The notes: generated by a model not told the origin, from the sequence alone. Positions 18,956 through 28,488 are shown, counted from the first letter of the stretch. The stretch: 64,000 bases of DNA from Alphaproteobacteria bacterium (GCA_030604885.1 JAUVUZ010000004.1:1-64000), one strand, 5' to 3'. Made by a program: numbers and translations.

Positions 18956-20281
18956 ATGACCACAGACATTTCGACCGCCCCCGCGCGGACCATCGTCGTC
19001 ACGCCGTTCCTGAAGACGGCGCGCCCGCGCGAAGGCGTTCCCGCCCGCCCGCCCGCCGCCCGGCTCGACGAGGCGGTGGGTTTGACGCGGGCGATGTCGG
19101 TGGACGTGGTGGGGGCGGAGATCGTGCCGGTGTCCCGGCCGCGCCCCTCCACCCTGATCGGCCAGGGCGCGATCGACGCCCTGAAGGCGATGATCGCCGA
19201 GAACGCCGCCGGCCTCGCGGTGTTCGACACCCACCTCACCCCGATCCAGCAGCGCAACCTCGAAAAGGCCTTGGATTGCAAGGTCATCGACCGAACCGCG
19301 CTGATCCTCGAAATCTTCGGCGAGCGCGCCCGCACCCGCGAGGGTACGTTGCAGGTGGAACTGGCGCATCTCTCCTATCAGCGCAGCCGCCTAGTGCGCA
19401 GCTGGACCCACCTGGAGCGTCAGCGCGGCGGCCTCGGCTTCGTCGGCGGTCCGGGCGAAACCCAGATCGAAATCGACCGCCGCCTGATCGGCGAGCGCAT
19501 CGCCCGCCTCAAGGCCGAGCTGGAAGAGGTCAAGCGCACCCGCACGCTGCATCGCGCCGCGCGCAAACGCGTGCCTTTCCCGGTGGTTGCGCTGGTGGGT
19601 TACACCAATGCCGGAAAGTCGACGCTGTTCAACCGGCTGACCCGGGCGAGCGTGTTCGCCGAGGACATGCTGTTCGCCACCCTCGACCCGACGATGCGGC
19701 GGGTGACGCTGCCCTCGGGGCGGCAGATTATCCTTTCCGACACCGTGGGGTTCGTCTCCGACCTGCCCACCGAGCTGGTGGCGGCGTTCCGCGCCACCCT
19801 CGAGGAGGTGCTGGAGGCGGACCTGATCCTCCACGTGCGCGACGTTTCCCACCCGGATTCCGACGCCCAGCGCGACGACGTGGTGGCGGTCCTCGACGAT
19901 CTCGGCGTCGGCGAGGAGGCGCTGCGGGTCTCGGGGCTGGAGGTCGCCAACAAGATCGACCGCCTGGACGGCGATTCCCGCGACTACTGGCGCGCCCGCG
20001 CCGACCGCAACGAAGGCCTGGTGGCGATCTCGGCGCAGAGCGGGGAGGGCGTGGACGACCTCCTGCGCGCCGTCGACGCCCACCTCAGCGCCCTCCACGT
20101 CGAGATCACGGTGCTTCTCGGCCACACCGAGGGGCGCGACATCGCCTGGCTCTACGACCGCGGCGACGTGACCGCGCGGGAGGACGGCGACTTCGGCGTC
20201 CGCCTCACCGTGCGCCTTTCCGCCGACGATCTCGCGCGCTGGGACGTGCTGCGCAGCAGGACCGGCGGCGATGGCCGATGA
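18956..20281 (+). CDS. hflX: GTPase HflX
   Basis: 441-aa ribosome-associated GTPase that can split stalled ribosomes. N-terminal HflX domain to about residue 200, including GQGAIDAL and the GGLGFVGGPGETQIE signature, a coiled-coil arm (RLIGERIARLKAELEEVKRT), then the G domain with G1 GYTNAGKST, G3 DTVGF and G4 NKID. The length and architecture are standard. Follows hfq by 16 nt. The following phosphatase gene begins inside its last 11 nt. Confidence 0.96.
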   Translation: MTTDISTAPARTIVVTPFLKTARPREGVPARPPAARLDEAVGLTRAMSVDVVGAEIVPVSRPRPSTLIGQGAIDALKAMIAENAAGLAVFDTHLTPIQQRNLEKALDCKVIDRTALILEIFGERARTREGTLQVELAHLSYQRSRLVRSWTHLERQRGGLGFVGGPGETQIEIDRRLIGERIARLKAELEEVKRTRTLHRAARKRVPFPVVALVGYTNAGKSTLFNRLTRASVFAEDMLFATLDPTMRRVTLPSGRQIILSDTVGFVSDLPTELVAAFRATLEEVLEADLILHVRDVSHPDSDAQRDDVVAVLDDLGVGEEALRVSGLEVANKIDRLDGDSRDYWRARADRNEGLVAISAQSGEGVDDLLRAVDAHLSALHVEITVLLGHTEGRDIAWLYDRGDVTAREDGDFGVRLTVRLSADDLARWDVLRSRTGGDGR

Positions 20282-21062
20282 GGTCAGCTTCGAACGCGTC
20301 GGCGCGATCATCCGCGAGGCGGCGGACACCCTGATCCGTCCGCGCTTCCGCCACCTCGGGGCGGACGCGGTGTCGGTCAAGACCCACGAGAACGACCTCG
20401 TCACCGTCGCCGACCTGGAAGCCGAGGTGTTCCTGACCCGGCGCCTCACCGACCTGCTGCCCGGCTCGCTGGTGCTGGGGGAGGAGGCGGTCTACCAGAC
20501 CCCCGAGATCGGCAAGGTCCTCGACGGCGACGCGCCGGTGTGGATCGTCGACCCGGTGGACGGCACCGCCAACTTCGCCCGCGGCGTGCCCAAGTTCGGG
20601 GTGATCGTCGCCCTGGTGCAGAACCGCCGCACCCTCGCCGGGTGGATTCACGATCCGGTCTCCGGCCGCCTCTACACCGCCGCCGCCGACGCGGGGGCGT
20701 GGTGCGACGGCCGCCGTTTAAGCATCGCGCCGCGCGGGCGCCGCACGCTCTCGGCGCTGTCCGGCTGCATCAGCCGCCGCCTGGCGGAGCGCAAGCGCCA
20801 TCTGTTCGGCGAAATCACCCAGCAGGGCAGCGCCGCCCACGATTACATGTCGCTGGGCGAGGGGCGTCTCGATTTCCGCCTGTTCCGGCTGCTGAAGCCG
20901 TGGGACCACGCGGCGGGGGTGTTGCTGGTGGAGGAGGCGGGGGGCTACGTGCGGATGCTCTCGGGCCAACGTTACGCGCCGGTGTTCCACGCCGACGACG
21001 CGCTGCTGATCGCGCCCGACGCCGCCACCTGGGCCGAGGTCCGCGCCGCCCTCGGCGTTTGA
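20271..21062 (+). CDS. inositol monophosphatase family protein
   Basis: 263-aa lithium-sensitive phosphatase fold. Metal-binding signatures are visible: LGEEAVYQTPE (the EE motif), IVDPVDGTANFARG and, near the C-terminus, KPWDHAAGVLLVEEAGG. Members of the family dephosphorylate myo-inositol-1-phosphate, histidinol phosphate or 3'-phosphoadenosine 5'-phosphate; I cannot choose between them. Start overlaps the end of hflX by 11 nt, so it probably belongs to the hfq-hflX transcript. It is convergent with the lipoprotein gene, with a single base between the two stops. Confidence 0.86.
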   Translation: MADEVSFERVGAIIREAADTLIRPRFRHLGADAVSVKTHENDLVTVADLEAEVFLTRRLTDLLPGSLVLGEEAVYQTPEIGKVLDGDAPVWIVDPVDGTANFARGVPKFGVIVALVQNRRTLAGWIHDPVSGRLYTAAADAGAWCDGRRLSIAPRGRRTLSALSGCISRRLAERKRHLFGEITQQGSAAHDYMSLGEGRLDFRLFRLLKPWDHAAGVLLVEEAGGYVRMLSGQRYAPVFHADDALLIAPDAATWAEVRAALGV

Positions 21063-21063
21063 G

Positions 21064-21684
21064 CTATCGGCGGAAGGTGATGGTCGGGTAGGCGGGGGCG
21101 CTGCCGTCGAGGATCCAGTCGTAGACCGTCCAGTCGCCGTTCGGGTCCTTGTAGGTGGCGTTGGCGTTGGAGGCACCGCTCACCTTCATGTCGGAAATCA
21201 CCCGCAGCGAGCCGCGCACCAGCAGCCCGGCCTCGGCCATCGGCCGCGCCTTGTCGATGTTCGGGGTTTCGGCGAACACCGTGACGGTGCCGTCGGGCCG
21301 CGCGTCGATGTTGAGGATGCGGGCGTTGCGCCGCACGAACGACACCATCCCCGGGTTGGCGACATAGTTGCCGGTGCGGCGGTAGGCGACCTCGAACTGG
21401 CCGCGGCCGATCGAGCGGATGCTGGTGAACTGGCTGTCGCGCTTGAGATCGCGGCGAATGCCTTCGATCTTCTCTTGCGCCTCGGCCTCGGAATACTTGC
21501 CCGCCGCGATCTCCATGTAGAGCGGTGCCCAAGTGAGGACACCTTTGTAATCCAAGGTGAAATCGCCGTTGCGGGCGATCCGGATCTCGGCGCGGAAGCG
21601 GTCCGGCACATAGCAGGACGCGAGCGCGGGCAGGGCCGCGACCAGCAGCAGCGCGGCCAGAAGGCGGGGCAGGCGGCGGATCAT
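21064..21684 (-). CDS. predicted lipoprotein of unknown function
   Basis: 206-aa secreted protein. The N-terminus has Arg-rich start, a hydrophobic run (LLAALLLVAALPA) and lipobox LASC, so the mature protein starts at Cys near residue 23 and is likely outer-membrane anchored. The rest is a soluble domain with alternating beta-like segments; I recognise no domain. Start at 21684 overlaps the mazG stop (ATGA), so it is translationally coupled to mazG; the ORF extends further upstream but inside mazG. No obvious active-site motif. Confidence 0.75.
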   Translation of the reverse strand: MIRRLPRLLAALLLVAALPALASCYVPDRFRAEIRIARNGDFTLDYKGVLTWAPLYMEIAAGKYSEAEAQEKIEGIRRDLKRDSQFTSIRSIGRGQFEVAYRRTGNYVANPGMVSFVRRNARILNIDARPDGTVTVFAETPNIDKARPMAEAGLLVRGSLRVISDMKVSGASNANATYKDPNGDWTVYDWILDGSAPAYPTITFRR

Positions 21685-22487
21685 GCGGCACCTCCGGAAG
21701 GGTCCAGTCCCTTCGCTTTCTGCCACAGTTCCTCCATTTCGTCCAGCGATGCCTCCTTGATCGGCTTTCCCGCCTTTTCAAGAGACTGCTCGATGAAATG
21801 GAAGCGGCGTTCGAACTTTTCATTGGTGCGGCGCAGGGCCTGCTCCGGGTCGATCTCGAGCTTGCGGGCGAGGTTGGCGACCGCGAACAGCACGTCGCCC
21901 AGTTCGTCCTCCATGCGCGGACGCGGCGCGGCGGCGCGCACCTCGGCTTCCAGTTCGTCGATCTCCTCGCGGATTTTCGCGAACACGTCGGCCGGGTCGG
22001 TCCAATCGAAGCCGACGCGGGCGGCGCGCTTCTGCAGCTTGGCGGCGCGCAGCAGGGCGGGCAGGGCCTTGGCCACGCCGTCGAGGGCCGAGGCGGCGGC
22101 GTCGCCGTTGCGTTCGCCTTCCTTGACGTTTTCCCAGTTCACCAACTGGTCGCGGGCGTCCTTCACCCGCTGCTCGCCGAACACGTGGGGGTGGCGGCGC
22201 ACCAGCTTGTCGCAGATCGCGGCGATCACGTCGGGCAGGGCGAACAGGCCGTCTTCCTCGGCGATGCGGGCATGGAACACCACCTGGAGCAGCAGGTCGC
22301 CCAATTCGTCCTTGATCGCGGCGGGGTCGCCCTCGTCGATGGCGGAGAGCACCTCGTAGGCTTCCTCGACGGTGTGCGGCGCGATGCTGGAAAAGGTCTG
22401 TTCCACGTCCCAGGGGCAGCCGCGGTCGCGGTCGCGCAGCAGCGCCATGATGTCGGCGAGGTGGTCGAGGGAAACCGGAGACGTCAT
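21681..22487 (-). CDS. mazG: nucleoside triphosphate pyrophosphohydrolase MazG
   Basis: 268-aa NTP pyrophosphatase that removes damaged or excess nucleotides and affects ppGpp-linked survival. Two MazG domains: the first has VEEAYEVLSAID and KDELGDLLLQVVFHARIAEE (the EExxE / ExxD metal-binding pattern); the second has EIDELEAEVRAA and MEDELGDVLFAVANLARK. The opening LRDRDRGCPWDVEQTF is typical. Length matches E. coli-type MazG. It precedes the lipoprotein gene with a 4-nt overlap and follows the DedA gene by 22 nt. Confidence 0.96.
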   Translation of the reverse strand: MTSPVSLDHLADIMALLRDRDRGCPWDVEQTFSSIAPHTVEEAYEVLSAIDEGDPAAIKDELGDLLLQVVFHARIAEEDGLFALPDVIAAICDKLVRRHPHVFGEQRVKDARDQLVNWENVKEGERNGDAAASALDGVAKALPALLRAAKLQKRAARVGFDWTDPADVFAKIREEIDELEAEVRAAAPRPRMEDELGDVLFAVANLARKLEIDPEQALRRTNEKFERRFHFIEQSLEKAGKPIKEASLDEMEELWQKAKGLDPSGGAA

Positions 22488-22509
22488 CGGAGGATCCTGA
22501 AGCTCGAAA

Positions 22510-23070
22510 TCAGCCGCGCCAACGACCGTACAACCAACGCGCCGCCGTCAAAAGCACAACCACGCCCGCGACCCCCAACAACAGGGTTTTCTCGTAGCCG
22601 TGGATGTCCTTCAGCACCGCGGTGATGGTGGAGCCGAAGAGGTAGCCGAGGGTGGAGATGATCGCCGCCCACAATGCCGCGCCCAGCATGTTGAACACCA
22701 TGAACCGCCACGCCTCGACGCGGCTGGTGCCGATCAGGATCGGCCCGGCGATGCGCATGCCGTAGAGGAAGCGCACCCCCATGATCAGCGGCACCTGATG
22801 GCGGTGGATCAGGCGGTCGACGCGGGGCTTGTGGGCGGCGAGGCGGGGAAAGCGGTGGATCAGGCGGTTGCCGTAGCGGCGGCCGAGGAAGAAGGCGATC
22901 TGGTCGCCCAGGGTGCCGCCGACGAAGGCGATGGCGATCACGCCGGGAAGCGCCAGGTATCCCTGGTGCGCCGCGAATCCGGCAAGGAGGAGGACGGTTT
23001 CGCCTTCCATCAACGCGCCGACGAACACCGCGAGATAACCGTAATCGGACAAAAGCTGGGGGAGGTTCAT
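22510..23070 (-). CDS. DedA family membrane protein
   Basis: 186-aa integral membrane protein with four to five hydrophobic segments. DedA/SNARE-associated family motifs: GYLAVFVGALMEGETVLLLAGFAA near residues 11-35, FVGGTLGDQIAFFLGRRYG, and RFLYGMRIAGPILIGTSRV. The E and R/xG residues typical for DedA transport activity (undecaprenyl-phosphate or lipid recycling has been shown for relatives) are present. The start at 23070 has GGAGG-like sequence on the minus strand, 8 nt upstream. It heads the mazG-lipoprotein unit. Confidence 0.87.
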   Translation of the reverse strand: MNLPQLLSDYGYLAVFVGALMEGETVLLLAGFAAHQGYLALPGVIAIAFVGGTLGDQIAFFLGRRYGNRLIHRFPRLAAHKPRVDRLIHRHQVPLIMGVRFLYGMRIAGPILIGTSRVEAWRFMVFNMLGAALWAAIISTLGYLFGSTITAVLKDIHGYEKTLLLGVAGVVVLLTAARWLYGRWRG

Positions 23071-23473
23071 CGAAAATCCTGGACTCTGGCCGCGCGGGGT
23101 CCGGCCGGGCAACACTATCGGCGCGAAGGCCGGGGGGTTCAAGCACGAAGCGCGGCGGCCGGGACGTTCGGCAAACCGCACGCAGCCGCCGCCGGTTCCA
23201 CGGCGGTGGGCCGCAAGGATATGGGGGAGCCGTCGCCGGGAGGGGATGTCCCGAAAGAGGACTTTTCGTCCGATCGCGTCCCGTCCCGGACACCCACATC
23301 GGTTTGTCGCATAATTTATATTATGAATAGTCGGAGATGCTGTTTCCAGGGTTCCTTAAGGTTTTGATATCCCAGGAACTCTCGCTCCGACGCCGATTTC
23401 GCCATTCGCACCGTTGCGTTTCGGTCGCCGACGCCACACCTTCCGCCGGACCGCCCGCATCAAGGAACGCCCG
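23071..23473. other. intergenic region between divergent DedA and hydrolase genes
   Basis: About 400 bp with no convincing gene on either strand. Its middle is clearly AT-richer: 23310-23325 holds CATAAT and ATTATG as inverted 6-bp arms around TTAT, a likely promoter or operator core. The small ORFs here have no family match that I can see. Both flanking genes must have their promoters here. Confidence 0.5.
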
Positions 23474-24274
23474 ATGAGCCTGCATCTCCTGATCGTCGAC
23501 GCCCAGCAGGATTTCTGCGACGGCCCGTGCCACGGCGCGCTGGCGATCCCCGGCGCCTACGACGACATGTCGCGGGTGGCGCGGATGATCGGGCGCCTCG
23601 GCCCCCGCATCGACGCGATCCACGCCACCATGGACGCGCACCACACCGTCGACATCGCGCACCCCGCGTGGTGGATGGACGCGACCGGCGCGCCGCCGCC
23701 GCCGTTCACCATCGTCACCGCGCAGGACATCGAATCCGGCCTCTGGAAGCCGCGCGACCCCGCCCGGCGCGAGCGTTCGCTGCGCTACGTGCGCCAGCTC
23801 GAGGTTCAGGGCAACTATCCCCTGTGCATCTGGCCGCCCCACTGCCTGATCGGCTCGGCCGGGCAATCGCTGCACCCGGAGCTGTTCGCCGCCCTCACGG
23901 CGTGGGAAACCGCGCGGCTGGCGCAGGTGAACTACGCGATCAAGGGCACCAATCCCTGGACCGAGCACTACAGCGCGATCCGCGCCGAGGTGGCCGACCC
24001 GGAAGACGCGCAAACCCTGCCCAACCTCGACCTGCTGCAAGCCCTGGACGCCGCCGACACCGTGCTGATCGCCGGCGAGGCGCTGAGCCACTGCGTGCGC
24101 GCCACCGTGGGCGACATCGCCCGCACCCTCGGCCACGACCGTCTCAAACGCTTCGTCTTCCTCACCGACGCCAGCACCAGCGTGCCGGGATTCGAGGCCT
24201 ACGGCGAGGCGTTCCTGACGGAAATGCGCAGCCGCGGCATGCGGATGTCCACCACCGCCGCGTTCGGGGCGTAA
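23474..24274 (+). CDS. cysteine hydrolase, nicotinamidase/isochorismatase-like
   Basis: 266-aa hydrolase of the isochorismatase fold. The catalytic triad can be placed: Asp in LIVDAQQDFCDG near the N-terminus, Lys in QVNYAIKGTNPWTEHYS, and Cys in ALSHCVRATVGD near residue 203. Compared with nicotinamidase PncA it has the DxxxDF opening and a central KGTNP, but it lacks a clear DxHxxxH zinc site in the usual place (ATMDAHHTVDIAHP is the counterpart), so nicotinamidase is plausible but not proved. The start has AAGGAA at 23462-23467. Convergent with the MBL gene, ending 5 nt from it. Confidence 0.8.
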   Translation: MSLHLLIVDAQQDFCDGPCHGALAIPGAYDDMSRVARMIGRLGPRIDAIHATMDAHHTVDIAHPAWWMDATGAPPPPFTIVTAQDIESGLWKPRDPARRERSLRYVRQLEVQGNYPLCIWPPHCLIGSAGQSLHPELFAALTAWETARLAQVNYAIKGTNPWTEHYSAIRAEVADPEDAQTLPNLDLLQALDAADTVLIAGEALSHCVRATVGDIARTLGHDRLKRFVFLTDASTSVPGFEAYGEAFLTEMRSRGMRMSTTAAFGA

Positions 24275-24279
24275 CGCCT

Positions 24280-25068
24280 TCAGATTTCGAGGATTTGCCC
24301 GTCGTGCCCCGGCTCCACGCCGGGCGGCAACCCGTCCTTGAGGGTGCGGTAGTCGAGGCCCGCGCCCATGTGGGTGAACACGGTGCGCTCCGGGCGCACC
24401 CGCTCCACCCAGCGCAGCACCTGCGAGACGTCCGCATGGGTGGTGTGGCGGTGCTCGGTGAGGCAGCCGACGATCCACACCTTCACCCCCGCGAGAATTT
24501 CGAACGCGGTCTCGTCGAGGGCGGTGACGTCGGTCGAATAGGCGAAATCGCCGACGCGGAAGCCCAACGACGCCTCCCGCCCGTGCTCCTGGAGGAACGG
24601 CGTCACCGTCAGCCCCCCCACCGCGAAGGGCAGCGGATGCGGCACCGGAATCACCTGCGGCACCAGCCAAGGGTGATAGATCGCGGTGCCGGGAGCAGCA
24701 ATGTCGTCATAGGGTTGGAAGGCGTAGCCGAAGCGCCGCATGAGGTCGTTGAGGGTGCTCGCCATGCCCCACGCGGGGATCGGCGCCTTCATCGCGCGGT
24801 TGATCTCGCGCACCTCGTCGATGCCGTGGGTGTGGTCGGCATGGCCGTGGGTGTAGAGGATGCCGTCCACCCGGCGGACGTTCGCGCGCAGCAGCTGCTC
24901 GCGCAGGTCGGGGCCGGTGTCCACCAGGATCGCCGTGCCCCCCTCCTCCATCAGGATCGCGGTGCGCAGGCGGCGGTTGCGCGGCTCCAGCGGATCGCAC
25001 TTTCCCCAGCCACCGGAAATCGACGGCACCCCGGGCGCCGCGCCGCAGCCGAGGACGGTGACCTTCAT
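24280..25068 (-). CDS. MBL-fold metallohydrolase, PhnP-like
   Basis: 262-aa metallo-beta-lactamase-fold enzyme. The metal site is THGHADHTHGID (HxHxDH), with further ligands in SLGFRVGDFAYSTDVTAL and CLTEHRHTTHADV. The opening TVLGCGAAPGVPS is the phosphodiesterase-like MBL signature, near PhnP (cyclic phosphodiesterase). It ends the tmk-holB-metG-tatD run with a 4-nt overlap with the tatD stop, as in many Rhodospirillales. Substrate not known. Confidence 0.88.
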   Translation of the reverse strand: MKVTVLGCGAAPGVPSISGGWGKCDPLEPRNRRLRTAILMEEGGTAILVDTGPDLREQLLRANVRRVDGILYTHGHADHTHGIDEVREINRAMKAPIPAWGMASTLNDLMRRFGYAFQPYDDIAAPGTAIYHPWLVPQVIPVPHPLPFAVGGLTVTPFLQEHGREASLGFRVGDFAYSTDVTALDETAFEILAGVKVWIVGCLTEHRHTTHADVSQVLRWVERVRPERTVFTHMGAGLDYRTLKDGLPPGVEPGHDGQILEI

Positions 25069-25856
25069 GCCGCCGCCTCCGCCGGGATGCGCGGGAACAG
25101 CCGCAGCACGTTGGCGGTGGTGGCGGCGGCGATCTCCTCGGGCGAGACGCCCTTGACCTCCGCCAGCATCGCGGCGGTGTAGGCGACGTAGGCCGGTTCG
25201 TTGCGCTTGCCCCGGCGCGGCACCGGCGCGAGGTAGGGGCTGTCGGTTTCCACCAGCAGGCGGTCGAGCGGCGCGTCGCGGAAAATCTCCCGCAGTTCCG
25301 CGTTGCGCTTGTAGGTGATGACCCCCGAGGCCGAGAGGTAGAACCCCAGTTCCAATGCCCCTTCAGCCAGTTCGCGGCTGGAGCTGAAGCAATGCATGAG
25401 CGCCTGGAAGGGTCCGGCGGCGTGTTCCTCGCGCAGGATGCGCAGCATGTCGGCGTCGGCGTCGCGGGAGTGGATCACCAGCGGCAGGCCGAGTTGGCGC
25501 GCGACCGCGATGTGCAGGCGGAAGGCTTCCTCCTGCATCGCGCGGGGGCTGAAATCGTAGAAGAAGTCGAGGCCGCTTTCGCCGATGCCGACCACTCGCG
25601 GGTGCTCCGCCAGCGCCACGAGCGCCTCCAGCGTCCAGGTCCCCTCCTCCTCCGCCACGTGGTGCGGATGCACGCCGACGGTGGCGAACACCTGGCGGTG
25701 CGCCTCCGCCAGCGCCAGCGCCTGCCCGGCCCGGGCGAGGCGGGTGCCGATGGTCAGCATCAGCCCCACCCCGGCATTGCGCGCCCGCGCCAGGACGTCG
25801 TCGATCTCCTCGGCGAAATCCGGGAAATCGAGGTGGCAGTGGCTGTCCACCAGCAT
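25065..25856 (-). CDS. tatD: TatD family DNase/hydrolase
   Basis: 263-aa TIM-barrel metal-dependent hydrolase. Metal ligands: VDSHCHLDFPDF at the N-terminus, GIGESGLDFFYD (Glu), VIHSRDAD and MHCFSSS, and the C-terminal ETDSPYLAPVPRRGKRNEP Asp. Family members have 3'-5' DNase or D-tyrosyl-tRNA related roles; the exact substrate is uncertain. The start ATG overlaps the metG stop by one base, and the reading frame upstream of it belongs to metG in another frame. Conserved order metG-tatD-MBL supports the call. Confidence 0.93.
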   Translation of the reverse strand: MLVDSHCHLDFPDFAEEIDDVLARARNAGVGLMLTIGTRLARAGQALALAEAHRQVFATVGVHPHHVAEEEGTWTLEALVALAEHPRVVGIGESGLDFFYDFSPRAMQEEAFRLHIAVARQLGLPLVIHSRDADADMLRILREEHAAGPFQALMHCFSSSRELAEGALELGFYLSASGVITYKRNAELREIFRDAPLDRLLVETDSPYLAPVPRRGKRNEPAYVAYTAAMLAEVKGVSPEEIAAATTANVLRLFPRIPAEAAA

Positions 25857-27400
25857 CAGGAGGCGGCCTCCTCGGTTTCGTGGCGCGGGAAGACCCCGTG
25901 CGGCGCGGGCAGCGGCGTGCCCGGCACCAGCGGCGCGTCGAGGGCGGCGAAATCCCGCCCCGGCGCCGCCACCTGGTCGAGGATCGCCGCCGAGGCGTCG
26001 GGCATGAACGGCTGGGTGAGGATCGCGACGCGGCGGATCGTCTCCGCCAGCACGTAGAGCACGGTGGCCATGCGCGCCGGATCGGTCTTGCGCAGGGTCC
26101 AGGGCGCCTGGCGATCGATGTAGGCGTTGGCGGCGCGGATCACCGACCAGATGCGGTCGAGGGCCTCGTGGAACGCCTGCACGTCGAGGGCGTCGCGCAC
26201 CTCGGCCAGCAGCGCCCCCGCCTTGCCCAGCATCTCCTCGTCCTCGGGCGCGAAGGCCCCGGGCTGCGGCACCCGGGCGTCGCAGTTCTTGGCGATCATC
26301 GAGAGCACGCGCTGGCAGAGGTTGCCGTAGTCGTTGGCCAGCTCGCTGTTCTTGCGCTGGATCATCGCGCGGCGGGAGAAATCGCCGTCGGAGCCGAACG
26401 GCACCTCGCGCAGCAGGAAGTAGCGGGTCTGGTCGAGGCCGAAGGTGTCGATCAGTTCGTAGGGATCGATGACGTTGCCGAGGGATTTGGAAATCTTCTG
26501 CCCCTCGTTGGTCCACCAGCCGTGGGCGAACACCCGCTGCGGCGGCTGAAGACCGGCCGCCATCAGGAACGCGGGCCAGTACACCGCGTGGAAGCGCAGG
26601 ATGTCCTTGCCCACCATGTGCACGGCGGAGGGCCAGAAGCGCCGGTACAGCGGCGCCTCGGCATCGGGGAAGCCGAGGGCGGTGATGTAGTTGGTGAGGG
26701 CGTCGAGCCACACGTACATGATGTGGTCCGGGTTGCCCGGCACCGGAATGCCCCACGAGAAGCTGGTGCGCGAGATCGAGAGATCCTGCAGCCCGCCCTT
26801 GACGAAGCTCAGCACCTCGTTGCGGCGCGAGGCGGGCATGATGAAGCCCGGGTTCTCCTCGTAGAACTTCAGCAGCGGCTCCTGCCAGTCGGAGAGGCGG
26901 AAGAAGTAGCTCGGCTCCTCCACCCACTCCACCGGCGCGCCGGTGGGGGCGAGCTTTTCGCCGTTCGGACCCTTGGTCAGCTCGCTTTCGGCGAAGAAGG
27001 CCTCGTCGCGCACCGAATACCAGCCCTGGTAGCCGCCCAGGTAGATCTGCCCCCGCTCCTCCAGCCGCCGCCAAAGCTCCTGGGTCGCGGCCTGGTGGCG
27101 CGGCTCGGTGGTGCGGATGAAATCGTCGTTGGTCACCTTCATCGCCGCCGCGAGATCGCGGAAGTTCTGCGACACGCTGTCGCAGAACGCCAGCGGCGCG
27201 ACCCCCGCCGCGGTCGCCGACTTTTCCACCTTCTGCCCGTGTTCGTCGGTGCCGGTGAGGAAGCGCACGTCGAAGCCGTCGAGGCGCTTGAACCGCGCCA
27301 GCGCGTCGCAGGCGAGCGTGGTGTAGGCGTGCCCGATGTGCGGCTTGTCGTTCACGTAATAGATCGGCGTGGTGATGTAAAAGGTTTTGGACGCGGACAT
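25856..27400 (-). CDS. metG: methionyl-tRNA synthetase
   Basis: 514-aa class I synthetase. HIGHA at about residue 21 and GQKISKSLGN at about 300 are the two class signatures; TGTDEHGQKVEKSA and the WLDALTNYITALG region are typical MetRS. It is the short type: no zinc-knuckle four-Cys cluster in the connective peptide and no C-terminal EMAP/Trbp111 domain. The start at 27400 has a clear signature sequence (FYITTPIYYVN) right after; the longer ORF to 27535 is not needed. Between holB and tatD in the replication/translation run. Confidence 0.97.
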   Translation of the reverse strand: MSASKTFYITTPIYYVNDKPHIGHAYTTLACDALARFKRLDGFDVRFLTGTDEHGQKVEKSATAAGVAPLAFCDSVSQNFRDLAAAMKVTNDDFIRTTEPRHQAATQELWRRLEERGQIYLGGYQGWYSVRDEAFFAESELTKGPNGEKLAPTGAPVEWVEEPSYFFRLSDWQEPLLKFYEENPGFIMPASRRNEVLSFVKGGLQDLSISRTSFSWGIPVPGNPDHIMYVWLDALTNYITALGFPDAEAPLYRRFWPSAVHMVGKDILRFHAVYWPAFLMAAGLQPPQRVFAHGWWTNEGQKISKSLGNVIDPYELIDTFGLDQTRYFLLREVPFGSDGDFSRRAMIQRKNSELANDYGNLCQRVLSMIAKNCDARVPQPGAFAPEDEEMLGKAGALLAEVRDALDVQAFHEALDRIWSVIRAANAYIDRQAPWTLRKTDPARMATVLYVLAETIRRVAILTQPFMPDASAAILDQVAAPGRDFAALDAPLVPGTPLPAPHGVFPRHETEEAAS

Positions 27401-27429
27401 TTCGAAAGAATTCTCCAGGGGTCGCAGGC

Positions 27430-28488
27430 TCAGGCGGCGGGCGACAGCAAGGCGTGGAACGCCGAGAGCACGACGTGGCGGCGGTCGAGGTTGACGGCGT
27501 CGGCCTTGCGGAACAGGTCGTTGACCTTTTCCCACACCTCGATCCAGCGATCAAGCGGCACCGCTTGGGCGATGGCGCCGCCGCCGCCCTCCGCCGGGGC
27601 GCCCGCGCCGCGCTTGAGGGTGGCGGCCACCCAGTCGCCCAGCAGCCCCGCCACCAGCCGGTATTTCTCCTCGTCCGCCGCCACTTGGGCGGCGAATGCA
27701 TATATGGCGGCGAAATCGAGCCGCGGCCAGGGCGCCAGCAGTTTGCCGATCTCCGCCGCCAGCACGTCGCCTCCGGCGCGCGCCAGCGCCAGCGCCGCGC
27801 CCAGGCTGCCCGCCGACATCCGCGCGAGGTCGCGGCGGCGCGCCTCCGGTTCCTCGGGCAGCAGGCGCGCCAGCCCCTCGGCCATCTCAGCCGGGGAGAG
27901 CGGCGCCAGCTCCAGGCGGCGGCAGCGCGAGCGGATGGTCGGCAGCAGGCGCCCCGGGTTGTGGGTCACCAGGAACAGCACGGTGCGTTTCGGCGGTTCC
28001 TCAAGGTTCTTCAGCAAGGCGTTGGCGGCGTTGCGGTTCATCTCGTCGGCGGCGTCCACCACCACCACCCGCCAACCGCCCTCCGCCGGGGTCATGGCGA
28101 GAAACGCGCCGACCGCGCGCACGTCGTCGACGACGATCTCGGTGCGGCGTTTGGTCATCTTGTCGTCGGACCAGCCGATCTCGACGCTCAGCAGGTCGGC
28201 ATAGGCGCCGCTCTCGATGCGGGCGAGGGCCGGATGATCCTGCGGCTCCCGCGCCAGCGGCGGCGTCGGCTGCGGGCCGAACAGCCCCTCCCCGCCCCCC
28301 TGCGGCGGCGCGGTGAGGATCGCCTTGGCGGCGAGGTAGGCGAAGCTCGCCTTGCCGATGCCGCGCGGCCCGGCGATCAGCCAGGCGTGGGCGAAGCGGC
28401 CGCCGCGCCACGCGGAATCGAGCGCCTCCCAGGCGGCGTCGTGGCCGATCAGGCGTCGGGTCAGGCGGGCGTGGCCGTCGTCGCTCAT
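27430..28488 (-). CDS. holB: DNA polymerase III delta' subunit
   Basis: 352-aa clamp-loader subunit. AAA+ domain with HAWLIAGPRGIGKASFAYLAA (Walker A) and VVVVDAADEMNRNAANALLKNLEEPP, followed by the sensor SRCRRLEL segment. The zinc module has no full Cys set, so metal binding is doubtful, as in many alphaproteobacterial HolB. The start overlaps the tmk stop (ATGA). metG follows 29 nt downstream. Confidence 0.92.
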   Translation of the reverse strand: MSDDGHARLTRRLIGHDAAWEALDSAWRGGRFAHAWLIAGPRGIGKASFAYLAAKAILTAPPQGGGEGLFGPQPTPPLAREPQDHPALARIESGAYADLLSVEIGWSDDKMTKRRTEIVVDDVRAVGAFLAMTPAEGGWRVVVVDAADEMNRNAANALLKNLEEPPKRTVLFLVTHNPGRLLPTIRSRCRRLELAPLSPAEMAEGLARLLPEEPEARRRDLARMSAGSLGAALALARAGGDVLAAEIGKLLAPWPRLDFAAIYAFAAQVAADEEKYRLVAGLLGDWVAATLKRGAGAPAEGGGGAIAQAVPLDRWIEVWEKVNDLFRKADAVNLDRRHVVLSAFHALLSPAA